Source: Chaetomium olivaceum (taxonomy: Eukaryota; Ascomycota; Sordariomycetes; Sordariales; Chaetomiaceae). Taken from it: a stretch of DNA of 64,000 bases. The stretch is from positions 868,001 through 932,000 of the forward strand of contig JAYWVB010000001.1 in assembly GCA_039881045.1 (NCBI GenBank). The letters run 5' to 3'. The position numbers were made by a program, and so were the translations under genes. The notes under the pieces were generated by a model, which did not search any database, had not been told where the DNA came from, and saw nothing but the letters and a program-made list of their open reading frames with translations. Each line of letters starts with the position of its first letter. Position 1 is the stretch's first letter. Positions 46,444 to 57,542 of the stretch are shown piece after piece.

Positions 46444-47162
46444 TGTATATGCTAAGCCGTTGTTACCCTCTCTAGTTGAGATATATATTCCACTCTTGTC
46501 TAATATGGTAAAGGAAATTCCCAAGACTTGTAACTGGCAGCGAAGTAAATATCCTCGAGGGTGGACCAAGGAGGGGTTAATCGGTTAAAGTTTAGTTCAG
46601 ATTCCACATGAAAAAGTATAAGATATATATGGGCACCGCGGCTTATAACTACAGACGGCAGTAAACAGTGGGGTAACACCGATCTCTAGTCTCACCTAAG
46701 TCGGCCCCGTCGTTGCCGGCGTTGCCGCGAATGCGACTCGTCGGACTGAGATGAACCTCCGGTCCGGCGCGGGGCACCACGCGAGACGACCCCACCAACC
46801 CGCGCGGCAGCAGATGGCGTCATTTTAGTTCGAAACTGACGACCCCACTGTCGCTCTGGTTCCTCTGAAGTGGGAGGCAATTTGATGCAATCTGGACTTT
46901 GCCATGCCCAGCCCGCATGGCACGCAACAACACCAAGACAAAAAGCTGATCTCGTCATAAGTCGCATGTTCGTCTAATTTCTCATCTTATCTTATCTATG
47001 GCCCAATTGGTTACCCGCTTCCCGCATTGCTTGCATTATCGATATTAGGCCAAACAACGGGGAGTAAGGGGATTAGGGAAATGTAAAAGTCAATGTGACC
47101 CCTTGCTGGCCGGTATATGTAGGGCCTCAAGATCATCACGAGCTCTGGTTCTAGTTCTATTT
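46444..47162. promoter_or_regulatory. Upstream region of the APS kinase gene
   Basis: About 720 nt without a firm gene. A 91-codon open frame on the minus strand (46967-46692) begins with a hydrophobic stretch like a signal peptide, but its remainder is basic low complexity and I do not call it. Confidence 0.4.
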
Positions 47163-48181
47163 CTAGCTCACTGGGTAGACCTTAGCCATTACCTGCAGGC
47201 GCGTCCCAGTTAGCGAAACAACTCCGATGAAGCCTTCGAGGGGTGGCGGGGGAGGGATCCGGGAATACACACCGATGCCTGTTTCGGCGAGATGTAGAGC
47301 GCGCTGGCCGTCGCCAAAACGGTCGGCTCTTGGCCCTCTTCCGACGGCAGCGTCTCGATATGCCCTTCGACCCAGGCCTTTCTGCCCTCCACCTTGACAG
47401 TGGTAGCCCGGAGCACCAGGTACTGGTCGGCCATGGCGGGCGCCTTGTAGTTGATCTCCAGCTTCGCCGTCATGCCCACATTGTAGGGCAGGGCCGGGAA
47501 GCAGCACCTTGCCAACCCTTCGTCCAACATGGTGGCCAAGAACCCCCCGTGGATTATCCCCATGTGGCCGCACAAATCTGTCCCGACGTGTGTGATCTGT
47601 ACGTAGCTCTTGCCCTCCCGTTGTGTCCAGCTGAATGGCGGGATAGCGATCTTACCGGGCCCAGCAAGGGTGCCGCCCGTCAGGTTGTGCCTGCGCCACG
47701 CCGCGGGGATTTTCTCATGCGGGCGCGATTCTATGAGGTCTGGGTCCGTTCGTAGGGCTGCCACAAGCGGGTGCGAGTTGACATAGTCCTCCTTGGCTTT
47801 CGCATCGTCATCCTGAGGAATGAAGGACTCGAGTGTATCGGCATCGCTCGGAGGGAAGAGGATGGCGGACGCCGAGTCGTAGGCGGGGGCCACGGTCATG
47901 ATGAAGCCTAGTGTGGTAAAAAGCGCGATGCGGCCGGCGGTGGAGGCTACTCGGCCAAAGAAGGAGGGTTTCTTGACGGTTTGCGAGGCAGCGATCTGTT
48001 CTGTGGTGGGTTGGGCGTAAGCCAGATAGTCAGTCAGTTATCGAGGTACACGGGGACCAGCTCGAATTACCAGCAGCTGTTGCGATCAACCGGGCAAGAG
48101 GCGCCTGGGTATAGCGGGTAGGTGTCGCTAGTAGCAGAGCGCGAGTAGGGCGCCGCACGGGAGGGATAGCCTAGAAGACAT
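47163..48181 (-). CDS. Mitochondrial-type hotdog thioesterase, N-terminal frame uncertain
   Basis: Exons 48181-48071, 48000-47273 and 47192-47163. After an Arg/Ala-rich presequence-like N-terminus there is a membrane-helix-like segment (GRIALFTTLGFIMTVAPAY). The hotdog domain carries THVGTDLCGHMGIIHGGFLATMLDEGLARC, whose His-Gly-Gly and Asp-Glu residues match the catalytic region of PaaI-like acyl-CoA thioesterases. The protein ends VMAKVYPVS. Likely role is hydrolysis of acyl-CoA, with substrate chain length unknown. Exon 1 from ATG 48181 is out of frame by one base with the presequence frame (RALLLATPTRYTQAPLARL); the mismatch lies about 48135-48150. Either a base is missing, or exon 1 begins at the TAG acceptor near 48172 with another exon upstream. 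The C-terminal 280 residues are not affected. Confidence 0.8.
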
Positions 48182-48952
48182 TCTCCAGGCTGGGGCAAAG
48201 AAAAAGGCCGAAACTCGGCTTCTTATACGGCAAGATGCCGCCGGCTTTCGCGGCTTGGTCGCGTCGCAGTCAGCGCCGGCAACCACAAAAAGCGGATCCA
48301 CCCCTTTTCCGGGCACGCGGAAGTGGAATAAGCCGATGTCACGGAGACCCAATCGACGCGCGTACAGCCAGATTACTAGCAGCGGTGCGAATTCTATCTA
48401 GAATGTTACTAAAAAGGGGCGTCAGTTTCAGATTCTCTCGTTCGGTGCTTCCGAAGAATACCTGAGGAATATGCATAGCCCACTTCGTACCATGTGACAG
48501 ACATGCCACGGCACAGCATGATTGGAAGACGAGCCTCGGCTCATCATTCCGATTGCCAAGTGTCTCAACAAGAATGACCTACCTACTGCTGTGTAACTAC
48601 CTACCTTGGGCTAGTATATGAAATAGGTAGTGTACTGTAGGTATTTATATGTACTAGGTCTACTAACTACGTCACGCAGTTAGCTGCCATGTGCTTCAGG
48701 GATAACAACGGTATACTTCCCTGCTATCGTGTAGTGTACGACTCCCTTAAGCGCTGAGTGACGCAATTGGATCCGTGTTTGATCCCCATGCCCCTCAGCC
48801 AACCCCTCATCCAACCTACAATAGTGTATTCCACCAGCTCGACCCATCACGAACCATACCAGGGACCAAATCCCCGGCTATACTGACGCAAGCAAAGCAA
48901 TCACCAAATCAGAGATATACACTAGATCGGGCAACAACAATTTGGCTTCATC
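48182..48952. promoter_or_regulatory. Divergent promoter region with TAGGTA-like motifs
   Basis: About 770 nt between divergent starts, with no gene supported. Several ACCTACC and TAGGTA motifs occur between 48580 and 48670. Their function is unknown. Confidence 0.4.
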
Positions 48953-49644
48953 ATGGTAAGGAGGCGCAGCAGACGAAATGGCACGCTTGTAAAGCCAATC
49001 TCTCACTAACCCTTACCCTCTACTACGCACCTAGGCGACAGAGGATACAGTCGATCTCAGCGAGGCGCACGCGCCCAAGGAGGAATCATTCCACGTCTTC
49101 AAACAGATTGAGCACGAACTCAAGAAGACCCTGGTGCATCTCCGCCACGAACACGACAGTGAGTGAGCCCTGAGAATAACACCCCCTCCCCAGCAACCCA
49201 ATAAAAATAACAAAAAAAACAAAACAAAAATAGAGCACGAACCCGAGTACTTCGCCGCGGTCACCCACCTCAGCGACGCCCAGCTAGCGGGCTTCAGCGC
49301 CGACGACTTCTGTCTCGTGCGCGCCGCGACCTCAGCCTACGGGCACCACCTGTTCGGCAAGGTGCGCATCCCCGCGCTGCCCGACGAGGGGCCCGCGTAC
49401 ATCCATTTCCGGGCGTTCACGACCGGGCCGGACGACGAGGCGAAGTTGCATAGTATTCGTGAGTTTAATATAACCCTACGCCCTGTGCCCTGCGCTATGC
49501 CCCCTTAGCTTGGTTGAGTTGTGTGTTTGGCTGACGAGGCGGGCCGGGGGGTTAGATACGGAGGATGTGGAAGGGGCGGATGGCGGGCATACGTATCGGG
49601 CGATTTTCACGAAGGATGATGAGTTGAAGTGGTTTGATACCTAG
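48953..49644 (+). CDS. Small cystatin-like protein with an ATG-only first exon
   Basis: Four exons (48953-48955, 49035-49158, 49234-49458, 49556-49644) give 146 residues. Exon 1 is only the start codon, followed by GTAAGG. The next exon begins GCGACAGAG, giving MATEDTVDLSEAH. Later segments are HVFKQIEHELKKTLVHL, AATSAYGHHLFGKVRIPALP, AYIHFRAFTTGPDDEAKLHS and TYRAIFTKDDELKWFDT. The order (loop, GKVRIP strand, YIHFRAF strand, final KDDEL-aromatic) resembles type-1 cystatins (stefins), which end in a KxDELxxF pattern. The N-terminal helix is longer than in animal stefins and the usual QVVAG loop is not clear. Protease inhibition is therefore only a suggestion. No signal peptide, so cytosolic. 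Frame arithmetic closes exactly. Confidence 0.75.
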
Positions 49645-49731
49645 GGAATGCAAGGTAGAGCTTGTCTTGTTTATGATGGTTGGATGGACGATAGTGTCCT
49701 TATAAAACCCGCTGCTTGATGGTTTGGTTCC

Positions 49732-52700
49732 TTAACCATCTAAATCGTCTTCCGCTGCCAGCATCTCCGCGTAGTCATCGGCCGATGCGAATGTAGGCAA
49801 GCTCTTCATCTCCTTCCGGTTGAGTCTGCCCTTCCGGCCTGGCCTAGAAGGCTCAACTGCGGCTTCTCCCTCCACCTCGTCCCCAGATTCAACCTCCTCC
49901 TCCACGTCGCTCATGCCGGCTTCGTCCTCGGAATCGTCAAAGATGCCCTCGAAACCATCGTCGCCCTCCGAATCCGACATCTTTCCGTCGGCGTCAAGGC
50001 CATCGATCTCCATCTCGTTATCCGAGTAATCGTAGTCAGCCAGGTCCATGTCGGAATCTTCCTCGCCATCCGCGCCCTCAATCTCCGGCTTCGAGTTGAC
50101 AAGGGCATCCCAGATCTCCTCTTCTCCCTCGCCTTCATCGTCCGACCCAGCCTGGCCGTCCGCCGCCTTCTTGGCACGGGAGGCTTCCCTCGGCTTGTTG
50201 ACACGGGCAAAGTACTCGTGGAAGAACACGTCTTCGGCGGCGACTTGGTCAAGCTTGAGATTCCAGAACGACGAAGAGTTGACGACCGGTTGCTGTCTGG
50301 CGTTGGCTTTGCTTGACGCCACAATGTGTGACGCACCGCCAGAAGCGAGGATCGGTTGCATGATCGAACCGCCGCGCTTGGATTCCTCCGCCTTGGGGTT
50401 GCGGTAGACAAACTTGTCGAGGAAATGCATCAGGGTGTGGTTAGCCAGGTCTGGCCGAGGCAGCGCCTTTTGTCGGGTGAGTAAGTTCCCGGCAAATACG
50501 GATACCGAAGGATGGAAGTGGCTAAGGAAAGGTATCTGTGCTCGGTTAGTCAACAAGTCTATCATCACCCTTCAACTTAACTACCCAGTCACGTACCAAT
50601 TCCCAGAGGCAACTACGGTGTGCGTTGCTATGCTCGGGATTTCGCTTTCGCCCGTCATACACCTCGGTGCGCTTGCTACCCGATTCAGGCGGGCCTTGTG
50701 AGGCAGCCTCCTCCTCGGCATCGTCCCGAACGTCGCGGTAAACTTCCTCGCCGTCGTCTTCGTTATCCTCCGGCTCGTCCAACAAAGTGTGCAGGTCAGG
50801 GAACGTTGTCCGCAATTCGAAGATGAGAAACAGGATGCCGCACGCGAAGGACGGCTGGTGCAGGCTCAGCACCTGGATTAATCTCTTCACAAACGCCTTG
50901 ACCCGACGAACGTCGACGTCGTTCTTCAAGGACCGGAACAGGAGGTTGAGGTACAGCGAGTGCTTTGACGATGTGACGAGCCTAGGGTCCAGAAGCGACT
51001 CGTACAAAGTCCGGTAAAACCTGTCGACGGCGAGCTGCTTAGAGGTAGCGAGCTGCTGGATAAGCATCAATGCCTGCACGCTGGTGTTGAAATTGGACGA
51101 ATGCGTGATCCTAAACAGGGTGTCGAGGTGCTTCTCCAATGTCGAATCCTCGGCAGTAGCGAAAGGGATGGCGCGGTTGACACCGGTCAGCAGGGATGAG
51201 ACGAGCTTCTGCGCCGTTTCCTGCTCATTCACCGGAGCTGCCGTACCAGACGCTCCCTTCTTTTTTGACTTTTTCCGGGGGCGCACCGGCTTTTTGTTGT
51301 CGTTGTGGGCCTCGATATCGCCCAAGGAGCCAGTCTTCAAGAGAGCGACAAACATCTCGAAGTAAATTCGCAGTAGCGTGTCGGCAACGGCCGGTTCCTT
51401 GGTGCTCAGGATTGTCTGGTTGAGAGTGGTGATGGCGGTGTATTTCGTGCGCAAGCTCTGCCCAGGCTTCAACAACAGTTCTTGTTCCACGGTGCTAATG
51501 ACAATGGTCTTCATCCCTGGGTGCATGTTGAGCAGTTGCAAAATGAGATACGAAGCCCGTGAAGCGATCTTCCGTTCCCGATCGCCGAGCTTGTTCACCA
51601 GAAGACGCAGCAGATTGGCCTCTTGCTCCGGCTTGCTCTTGAGCAAGCCGAATACAAAATCGAGTGCTCTTGACCTCGAGTACTCGATCTCGTCGGCGCA
51701 CCAGTTCTCCAGCAGCTGAATGATACGAAAGTAGGCACTCTTTAGCCAGTCCTCGTACGCCCACATCATCAGATGGGAGACCGTTAACCTTCCTGGGAGT
51801 TTGTGTCCTTCTGTCCAGGGCGGGCCAGGCTTCTCGTTTACAGCCCCAATCAGCGCCGGCTGGGCGTTGAAAGGATAGAGACGGCGGTCACTAGGAAGGA
51901 CCGTCCCGTTCCCCAACAAGTCGACGAGGGCTCCTAAAGCGGCAATTGCTTGACCACGGCTCCTTTTTCCTGCCAGAGTGATCAAGCTCTCAAACCCTTT
52001 TCGGTTGTGGAGTGGTGATTCCTGGATTGAAAGAGTCAAGGCCGAAACCTTATCCGACAAGGTTCCGGACGACATGATCGTAGACATGAACTTCTGCGTC
52101 GAGCTGGATGCTCGTTTCGAGTGGTAAGTGACGGAGTCTTCTTCCAGTAACTTGTCCGCGTATGCCTTCAGGTTCGACATGGAAACCGGATGTGGCCTGG
52201 TATCGCTTGCCCCCCCCGAAGATAGGCCGTCGAGAGAGAGTCCATGCCAGTCAGAGCGAGGTTCGAACATCTAGGCCACGTTAGACACGATCCGCGGTTC
52301 GAGCGATATTAGGCACTCCTGAACTGCTTACTCACCAACTGCCCAGCCTTCTTTCCTTGCCGGGCTTCCTGCGGCTGCGTCACGGTCTTGGTAATCTCCT
52401 TCTCCACCACTACCTCTTCTTCGTCCTCCTCCCCTTCGTCTTCCTCTGCGGCATCTGACTCTTCAGCATCTTCCGACTCTTCATCAGTCGCCGGATCCTC
52501 GGCCTGGAATTTGCTGAAGCCAAGGCTGGATGCGAATTGGGCGAGCTCGTCTTTTAGCGACTTGTCGACGCCCGGTTCCGACGAAACTTTGGGGCGAGGG
52601 GCCGCGCCGCCTTCATCGCCAGAGTCAACATTGGCTACTAGCTCCAGGTCGTCTTCATTGCCCCCCAACGCTAAAATCTCGTCAAGAAGAGCATTTGTCT

Positions 52701-52938
52701 GCTTCTTTTGCTTCACCACCATGCTATCCTCCTGTGGCTTGGATTCGGAAGGTTGGGTCTGACGCCTCTTGGGTTCCTGCCCCTCGTCGGTTTCGCGTTG
52801 TCTCTTTCGCTTCGGCGGGCGCTCTTTCTCGGAATCGGCGAGGGACTTGTCGATTTTGCTGGTCAGTTGAGCGAGTGCTGTCTTGTCGAAGCTCGGCTTG
52901 TCGCCCTTCTTCTTCTCTTTTGTCCGTTTTACACCCAT
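49732..52938 (-). CDS. mak21: Ribosome biogenesis protein Mak21/Noc1
   Basis: Three exons (52938-52336, 52270-50597, 50535-49732) give 1026 residues. The N-terminal ~200 residues are charged, with a basic start (MGVKRTKEKKKGDKPSF) and an acidic run ending near TKTVTQPQEARQGKKAG. The central CBF/Mak21 helical-repeat region includes FMSTIMSSGTLSDKVSALTL, RLTVSHLMMWAYEDWLK, LLNMHPGMKTIVISTVEQE, HSLYLNLLFRSLKNDVDVRR and HQPSFACGILFLIFEL. The conserved PFLSHFHPSVSVFAGNLL and LDKFVYRNPK follow the last intron. The C-terminus is a long Asp/Glu region with basic patches. In yeast Mak21 acts with Noc2 in early nucleolar 60S assembly. The neighbouring prolyl-tRNA synthetase gene starts divergently only 300 nt away. 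Confidence 0.95.
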
Positions 52939-53238
52939 TGCGACTGCTGCTGCTGCTGCTCTTGGTTGTTTTCGTGGACTGTCAAACGAGCAAAGAAAAA
53001 AAAGAAAAAAGTTGAGACCCCTGCAGGTGGGGGTCCACCCTCGAGCTAACGCAGCATTAAACTCAAAACTCGGCCCCACTATGGTTAGCCAAAAGTCCGG
53101 GCCGATCAAGAAACAACAACTCATTCACTTTTCGGTCCTCCCATGTTTCTGGCTTACACCTCGACCTGTTAGCTGTAACTTTAAGAGAGTGCATGAGTGG
53201 GTAGTGGAGCGTTGTAGCTTGAGCTTGAGGCTTGAGAG

Positions 53239-55118
53239 ATGATTCCGCCAGCAGTGGCCCGCCTCTCGAGGGTGTGGTTCCCAAGCGGCGGAATCGCTGC
53301 CTCGGGAGTTGAAGATGCTCACGCAAAGCTAATTCGCGCTGGCTTTCTACGTCAATCAAATGCTGGCATGTTCCATATGCTCCCCTTAGGGAACCGGGTA
53401 CAAGACAAGGTAGAGCGGTTGGTGGCCGGCCACATGGAGGAGTTGCTGGGTGAGTCCTCGGCGCTCTACATTTATTGATAGGCCGTAGAACCTCTAGCTT
53501 ACACGTTCCTCATGCCATGGGCAACAGCTGCGTCTAGGGTTTCATTGTCTTCCATATCAGCAGAATCTCTGTGGGAAAAAAGTGGCCGCTTGGACAAGGT
53601 TGCGTCCGAGGTTCGTGCCCAAGTTCACATGTCACGATCTTGTATTATAAGATTGCCAATGCTAAGTCTGGTTGATTTTCATAGCTCTTTCGTTTTTCTG
53701 ACCGCAGGGACGTACCTTATCTACTCGCCCCGACTCACGAGGAGGAGATCACCACGCTCGCGGCCCGGTCAGTTAAATCATATAAGGAGCTTCCGCTCCG
53801 GCTGTACCAGATCACGCGCAAGTACCGTGATGAATTCCGCCCGCGCCACGGCCTTCTCCGTGGGCGAGAGTTTATCATGAAGGACTTATACACATTCGAC
53901 AGCAGTATCGATTCGGCCCTCCAGACGTATAACGACGTACGTGTGGCCTATGACCGAATCTTTTCCGACATGAAACTGCCCGTCTTATCCGCCAAGGCCA
54001 GCTCTGGTGATATGGGAGGCGACCTGAGTCACGAATATCACCTTCCCACGCCGCTTGGAGAGGACCGCGTCATCAGCTGCAACAGCTGTGACTATGTGGT
54101 CAACGAGGAAGTGGCCAACACGGCCATATCCGACGAAGCCGCCACCGACAGTCCCTTTGAAATCTGGCGGGGCATCACCAAGGACCGCACCAAGCTGGTC
54201 AATGTCTGGTACCCCAAGTGGACTCGGCCGTTGGATGGCGGGGAAGCGCGCGAGTATACCGATCAGGACATCAACCTATCCGAGGTGAAATCCATCGTGC
54301 CAGACCTCGACACCGCGGTAGAGGATGCCCTTCCCTTCTGGTCGGCCGCCGTAGCCGCCGAAACAAAAACAGCAACGGAGATCATCAACGTCGTTGACGG
54401 CCGTCTCCCCTCTTCACTAGCCTGCAGCCTCAGCGGCCCTATACCCACCCATCCCAGCTGGCCCTCAACCCTCAACCCCCCAGCAACCCCCCTACGCACC
54501 TCCACCCCCCAAGGCAACGGCAACGGCAGCGAGCCCCTCAACCTCCTACGCATCCGCACCGGCGACAAATGCACCCACTGCTCGTCGGGCCACCTCAAAG
54601 TCGAACGCGCCATGGAACTGGGCCACACCTTCTTCCTCGGCACGCGCTACTCGCAGCCGCTTGGCGCCATGGCGACCATTCCGCCCGCCACCCAGCCCTC
54701 CCCTTTCCAGATGGGCTGCTACGGCATCGGCATCTCGCGCATCATCGGGGCGGCGGCCGAGCACCTGGCCGATAAGAAGGGCCTGAACTGGCCCGCGGCG
54801 ATCGCGCCGTATTCGTGCGTGGTGATCCCGGGCAAGGATGCCGATGAGGGTGAGGCTGTGCAGGTTTATGACCAGATTAATGGCATTGCGGGGGCCGAGA
54901 GGCGGGTGGTGGATGTTGTGCTTGATGATCGGTCGAAGTCGTTGCCGTGGAAGATGTCGGATGCCGATCTCATTGGGTTTCCGGTGATTCTTTTGCTGGG
55001 GAGGGAGTGGCGCGATGCGAAGCGGGTGGAGGTGCAGTGCCGCAGGTTGGGGGTGAGGCAAGCCGTTGAGATCGCCGACTTACCGGCTGTGGTGGCAAAG
55101 CTGCATGCGTCTCTGTGA
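53239..55118 (+). CDS. Mitochondrial prolyl-tRNA synthetase
   Basis: Three exons (53239-53449, 53528-53610, 53685-55118) give 575 residues. The protein starts MIPPAVARLSRVWFPSGG, a plausible mitochondrial targeting sequence. Class II signatures are present: motif 2 around QITRKYRDEFRPRHGLLRGR, the THEEE segment, and motif 3 around MGCYGIGISRIIGAAAEHL. The anticodon-binding domain follows (APYSCVVIPGK, LIGFPVILLLGREW). Between them is an editing-domain-like region and a fungal low-complexity insert (residues ~330-345, TPQGNGNGS). The family attaches proline to mitochondrial tRNA. It resembles the bacterial-type enzyme and yeast Aim10 rather than the cytosolic one. Intron positions close exactly in frame. 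Confidence 0.93.
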
Positions 55119-55545
55119 TGAATGGAGGAAGGGAGAGCAGGTGTTAAAAGAAAGTTGCGTGTACGATTCACCATGTATCACCAGAGGGGGAGCGGCTGAA
55201 CCCCTCGAATGTATCAAAGCCTAGATAGAGTATAAGCTCCCCTTTAAGATCTAGTAATAGTAGGTAAGCTTGAAAATAACGTCCTCGAATACTGGTATTT
55301 AGAAGGTATTCAGGGCCACCCGATCTACCGTTACGCAGCCAAGTAGTGGCGTAGCCGTCTACCGGTACTGGGTCTGCGCTGACATAGCGTCCAGCTTGAC
55401 ATTTCAGCCTAGACGACGAAACGCGGCTCCCGTTCCATACAATCACAGTTGAGCTACTTCTCAGTCTCAACCGGCGTATAATGGATAAATAAAGGGGCTT
55501 TCTGCCATACTCGGCAGCTTATTTCCCTACCCTAAATGACAATAT
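55119..55545. other. Convergent 3' regions
   Basis: No gene is seen. These ~430 nt separate the stop codons of the convergent prolyl-tRNA synthetase and GTPase genes. Confidence 0.45.
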
Positions 55546-57053
55546 CTATTCAAAGTCAGCAATAACTTCACGTGCCACACAACGAATGTTGAGACTCACA
55601 TCGTTTTTCCCTACCGCCACTATTTGGTCGTCGGCAACCCTAGTTCCACCAACGCCCTCAATATACGCAATAGGCGCATCCCCCATGATTTTCCTAGCCA
55701 CATCTGCCACCGTTGAGTTCTTCTTCACCAAGACGCAGTCCCTAAACACATGCTTCGACTCGCCCGATCCAGACCCAAATGTCCCGGTATTCCTGACCGG
55801 ATACACCGGCACCAGCCCTAATATCTCGGCCGCTTTAGAGAGTACCTGGACCACCCCTGTGGACCCGAACCTGTAGAGCACCATATCTTTGAGGTTCTCT
55901 ATCCTGTTACGGTTCTTCTCGTCTAGCTCTTTCAAGCCCCCGCCGTCCGGGTCGCCGTCTGCTATTAAGTCCTCCCTCGTGTCGACGAATTCACTGCCTT
56001 CTGTGTACTTGATATACCCCTGCTTGGCCAACTTTCGGAGGAATATTTCTGATACAGCAGAGCAGAGAACGATCGTGTTGGGGTCCTGCATCTTTGCGAT
56101 CTTGGCGATGTTCTTGTCCGCGTCGGGGTGGTCGATCTTGTTGAGGGCGATGACCGTCGGGAACTTTTCGTCGGTAAATGCGTTGACCACTCGATCGATA
56201 GTTTCGTCTGAAAATAGACATTACTTGTCAGAATAATACCCCTTCTCGAAGACCAGCGGGGAACTCACCGCTCCATTCCTCCAACGGCTCCTTCAGCGCC
56301 AGCTTATCCAGCGTGCGCGCCACTACCGACGACGTACTCCCGTACCCGCTGAACTGGTTCTGCAGCGTCTCCACGGCAGTCGCCTTGACGGCAATATGGC
56401 GCCTCTTGATCGACCCCCACTTCTCCATCAGATTCCCCCTAATCCACGCCACAATCTCACTCCTTAGCCACGCAATATCCACACTGGGGTCGTAGCCGCG
56501 CGTGTTCTTGCCCTCGGCGTCGGTAGTCCCGGAGACATCCACCACGTGAATCAGCGCGTCGGCATGCCGCAGATCGTCCAGGAACTTGTTGCCCAGTCCC
56601 TTGCCCTGATGCGCGCCGGGGACCAGCCCGGCCACGTCGAGCAGCTCGATCGGCACGCTGCGCCGCCCGCCCACGCACGCCCCGTAGTTGGGCCGGCACC
56701 GGTCCGACACGCCGTGTCGCGCGCAGGCGCAGTCGATCTGGAGGTAGCCGATGGCGCGTTGCGGGTCGATGGTGGTGAACCTGCGGCCGGAAGGGTTAGC
56801 GATTGGGAAGTTGGGCAGGGAGGGACGCGCCGGGAATGGTGTTGGTCGTGGGCGACGTACGGGAAGTTCCCTGCGCAGGAGGCCATATCAGCAACCTGGA
56901 GGCCCTCGATATGGACCGCGCTTCAGGGGGCACGCAGGAGATGATTTGGTTCTACCCACCGACTTTGGAAGAGGCATCTGTGAGCGAGTTGAGCGTGCTC
57001 GACTTGCCCGCGCTGGGCTTGCCAACTAGGCCAATTAGCGGATCGCGAGGCAT
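55546..57053 (-). CDS. Ygr210-type OBG-family GTPase
   Basis: Four exons (57053-56960, 56870-56861, 56780-56269, 56207-55546) give 425 residues. The start MPRDPLIGLVGKPSAGKSS contains the P-loop. KVGNFPFTTIDPQRAIGYL follows, with the switch region assembled from three exons, one of only 10 nt. Next are LLDVAGLVPGAHQGKGLGNKFLDDL (G3) and ALNKIDHPDADKN (G4). The middle region and C-terminal TGS-like segment end REVIADFE. This arrangement fits the YchF/Ola1-related fungal Ygr210 subgroup, whose members are nucleotide-binding proteins of poorly known function, probably linked to translation. The subgroup is distinguished by CACARHGVSDRCRPNYG after the G2 region. Length is as expected. Confidence 0.9.
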
Positions 57054-57542
57054 CTTGGTGAGGTTCTATTCGCAACGACTTGGAGAGTGCAGGTCGAAAG
57101 GGCGCATCCAGAAAGAAATGAGATGATCGCAACCGTCCGGTTCGAAAATATGTGCCCCGCCTCTGATAAGAGGTCGAGGTCGGCGATAAGCGATGGAGGT
57201 AAGGAGGGGCAAGTCAAGCAACGAGACCTCGATTCTTCAAAACATTCAGAATAGCTTAGAGAGCCAAGACCTGGGATACTTTTCCAATTGAATCTTCCGT
57301 CTATTGTGTATGTAATTGATTTCTATGTGTAATTCTTGCAAGGTTGCGGGCTAAACGGTCCGTTTTGTCACTTGCACCTGCAGCTTCAGTATTGGTGGCG
57401 CATATTCGTCTCGAATGCATGGATGCAGTCTCCATCTGAACACTTCGGATACCTGCCAAAGAGCTAAGGCTGGGTAGGTGCCTACGTACTCAATCCAAAC
57501 AACAACCTATTGTATCCCCCTTCTGCAACCGCCTGGGTTCCT
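57054..57542. promoter_or_regulatory. Divergent promoter region, GTPase and SET genes
   Basis: About 490 nt between divergent starts, no gene supported. No specific site is recognised. Confidence 0.45.

Noticed and set aside
48580..48670. Clustered TAGGTA/ACCTACC motifs as a regulator site
   Set aside because: Such motifs also occur at 31513-31528 and in many fungal intergenic regions, so no specific function is claimed.
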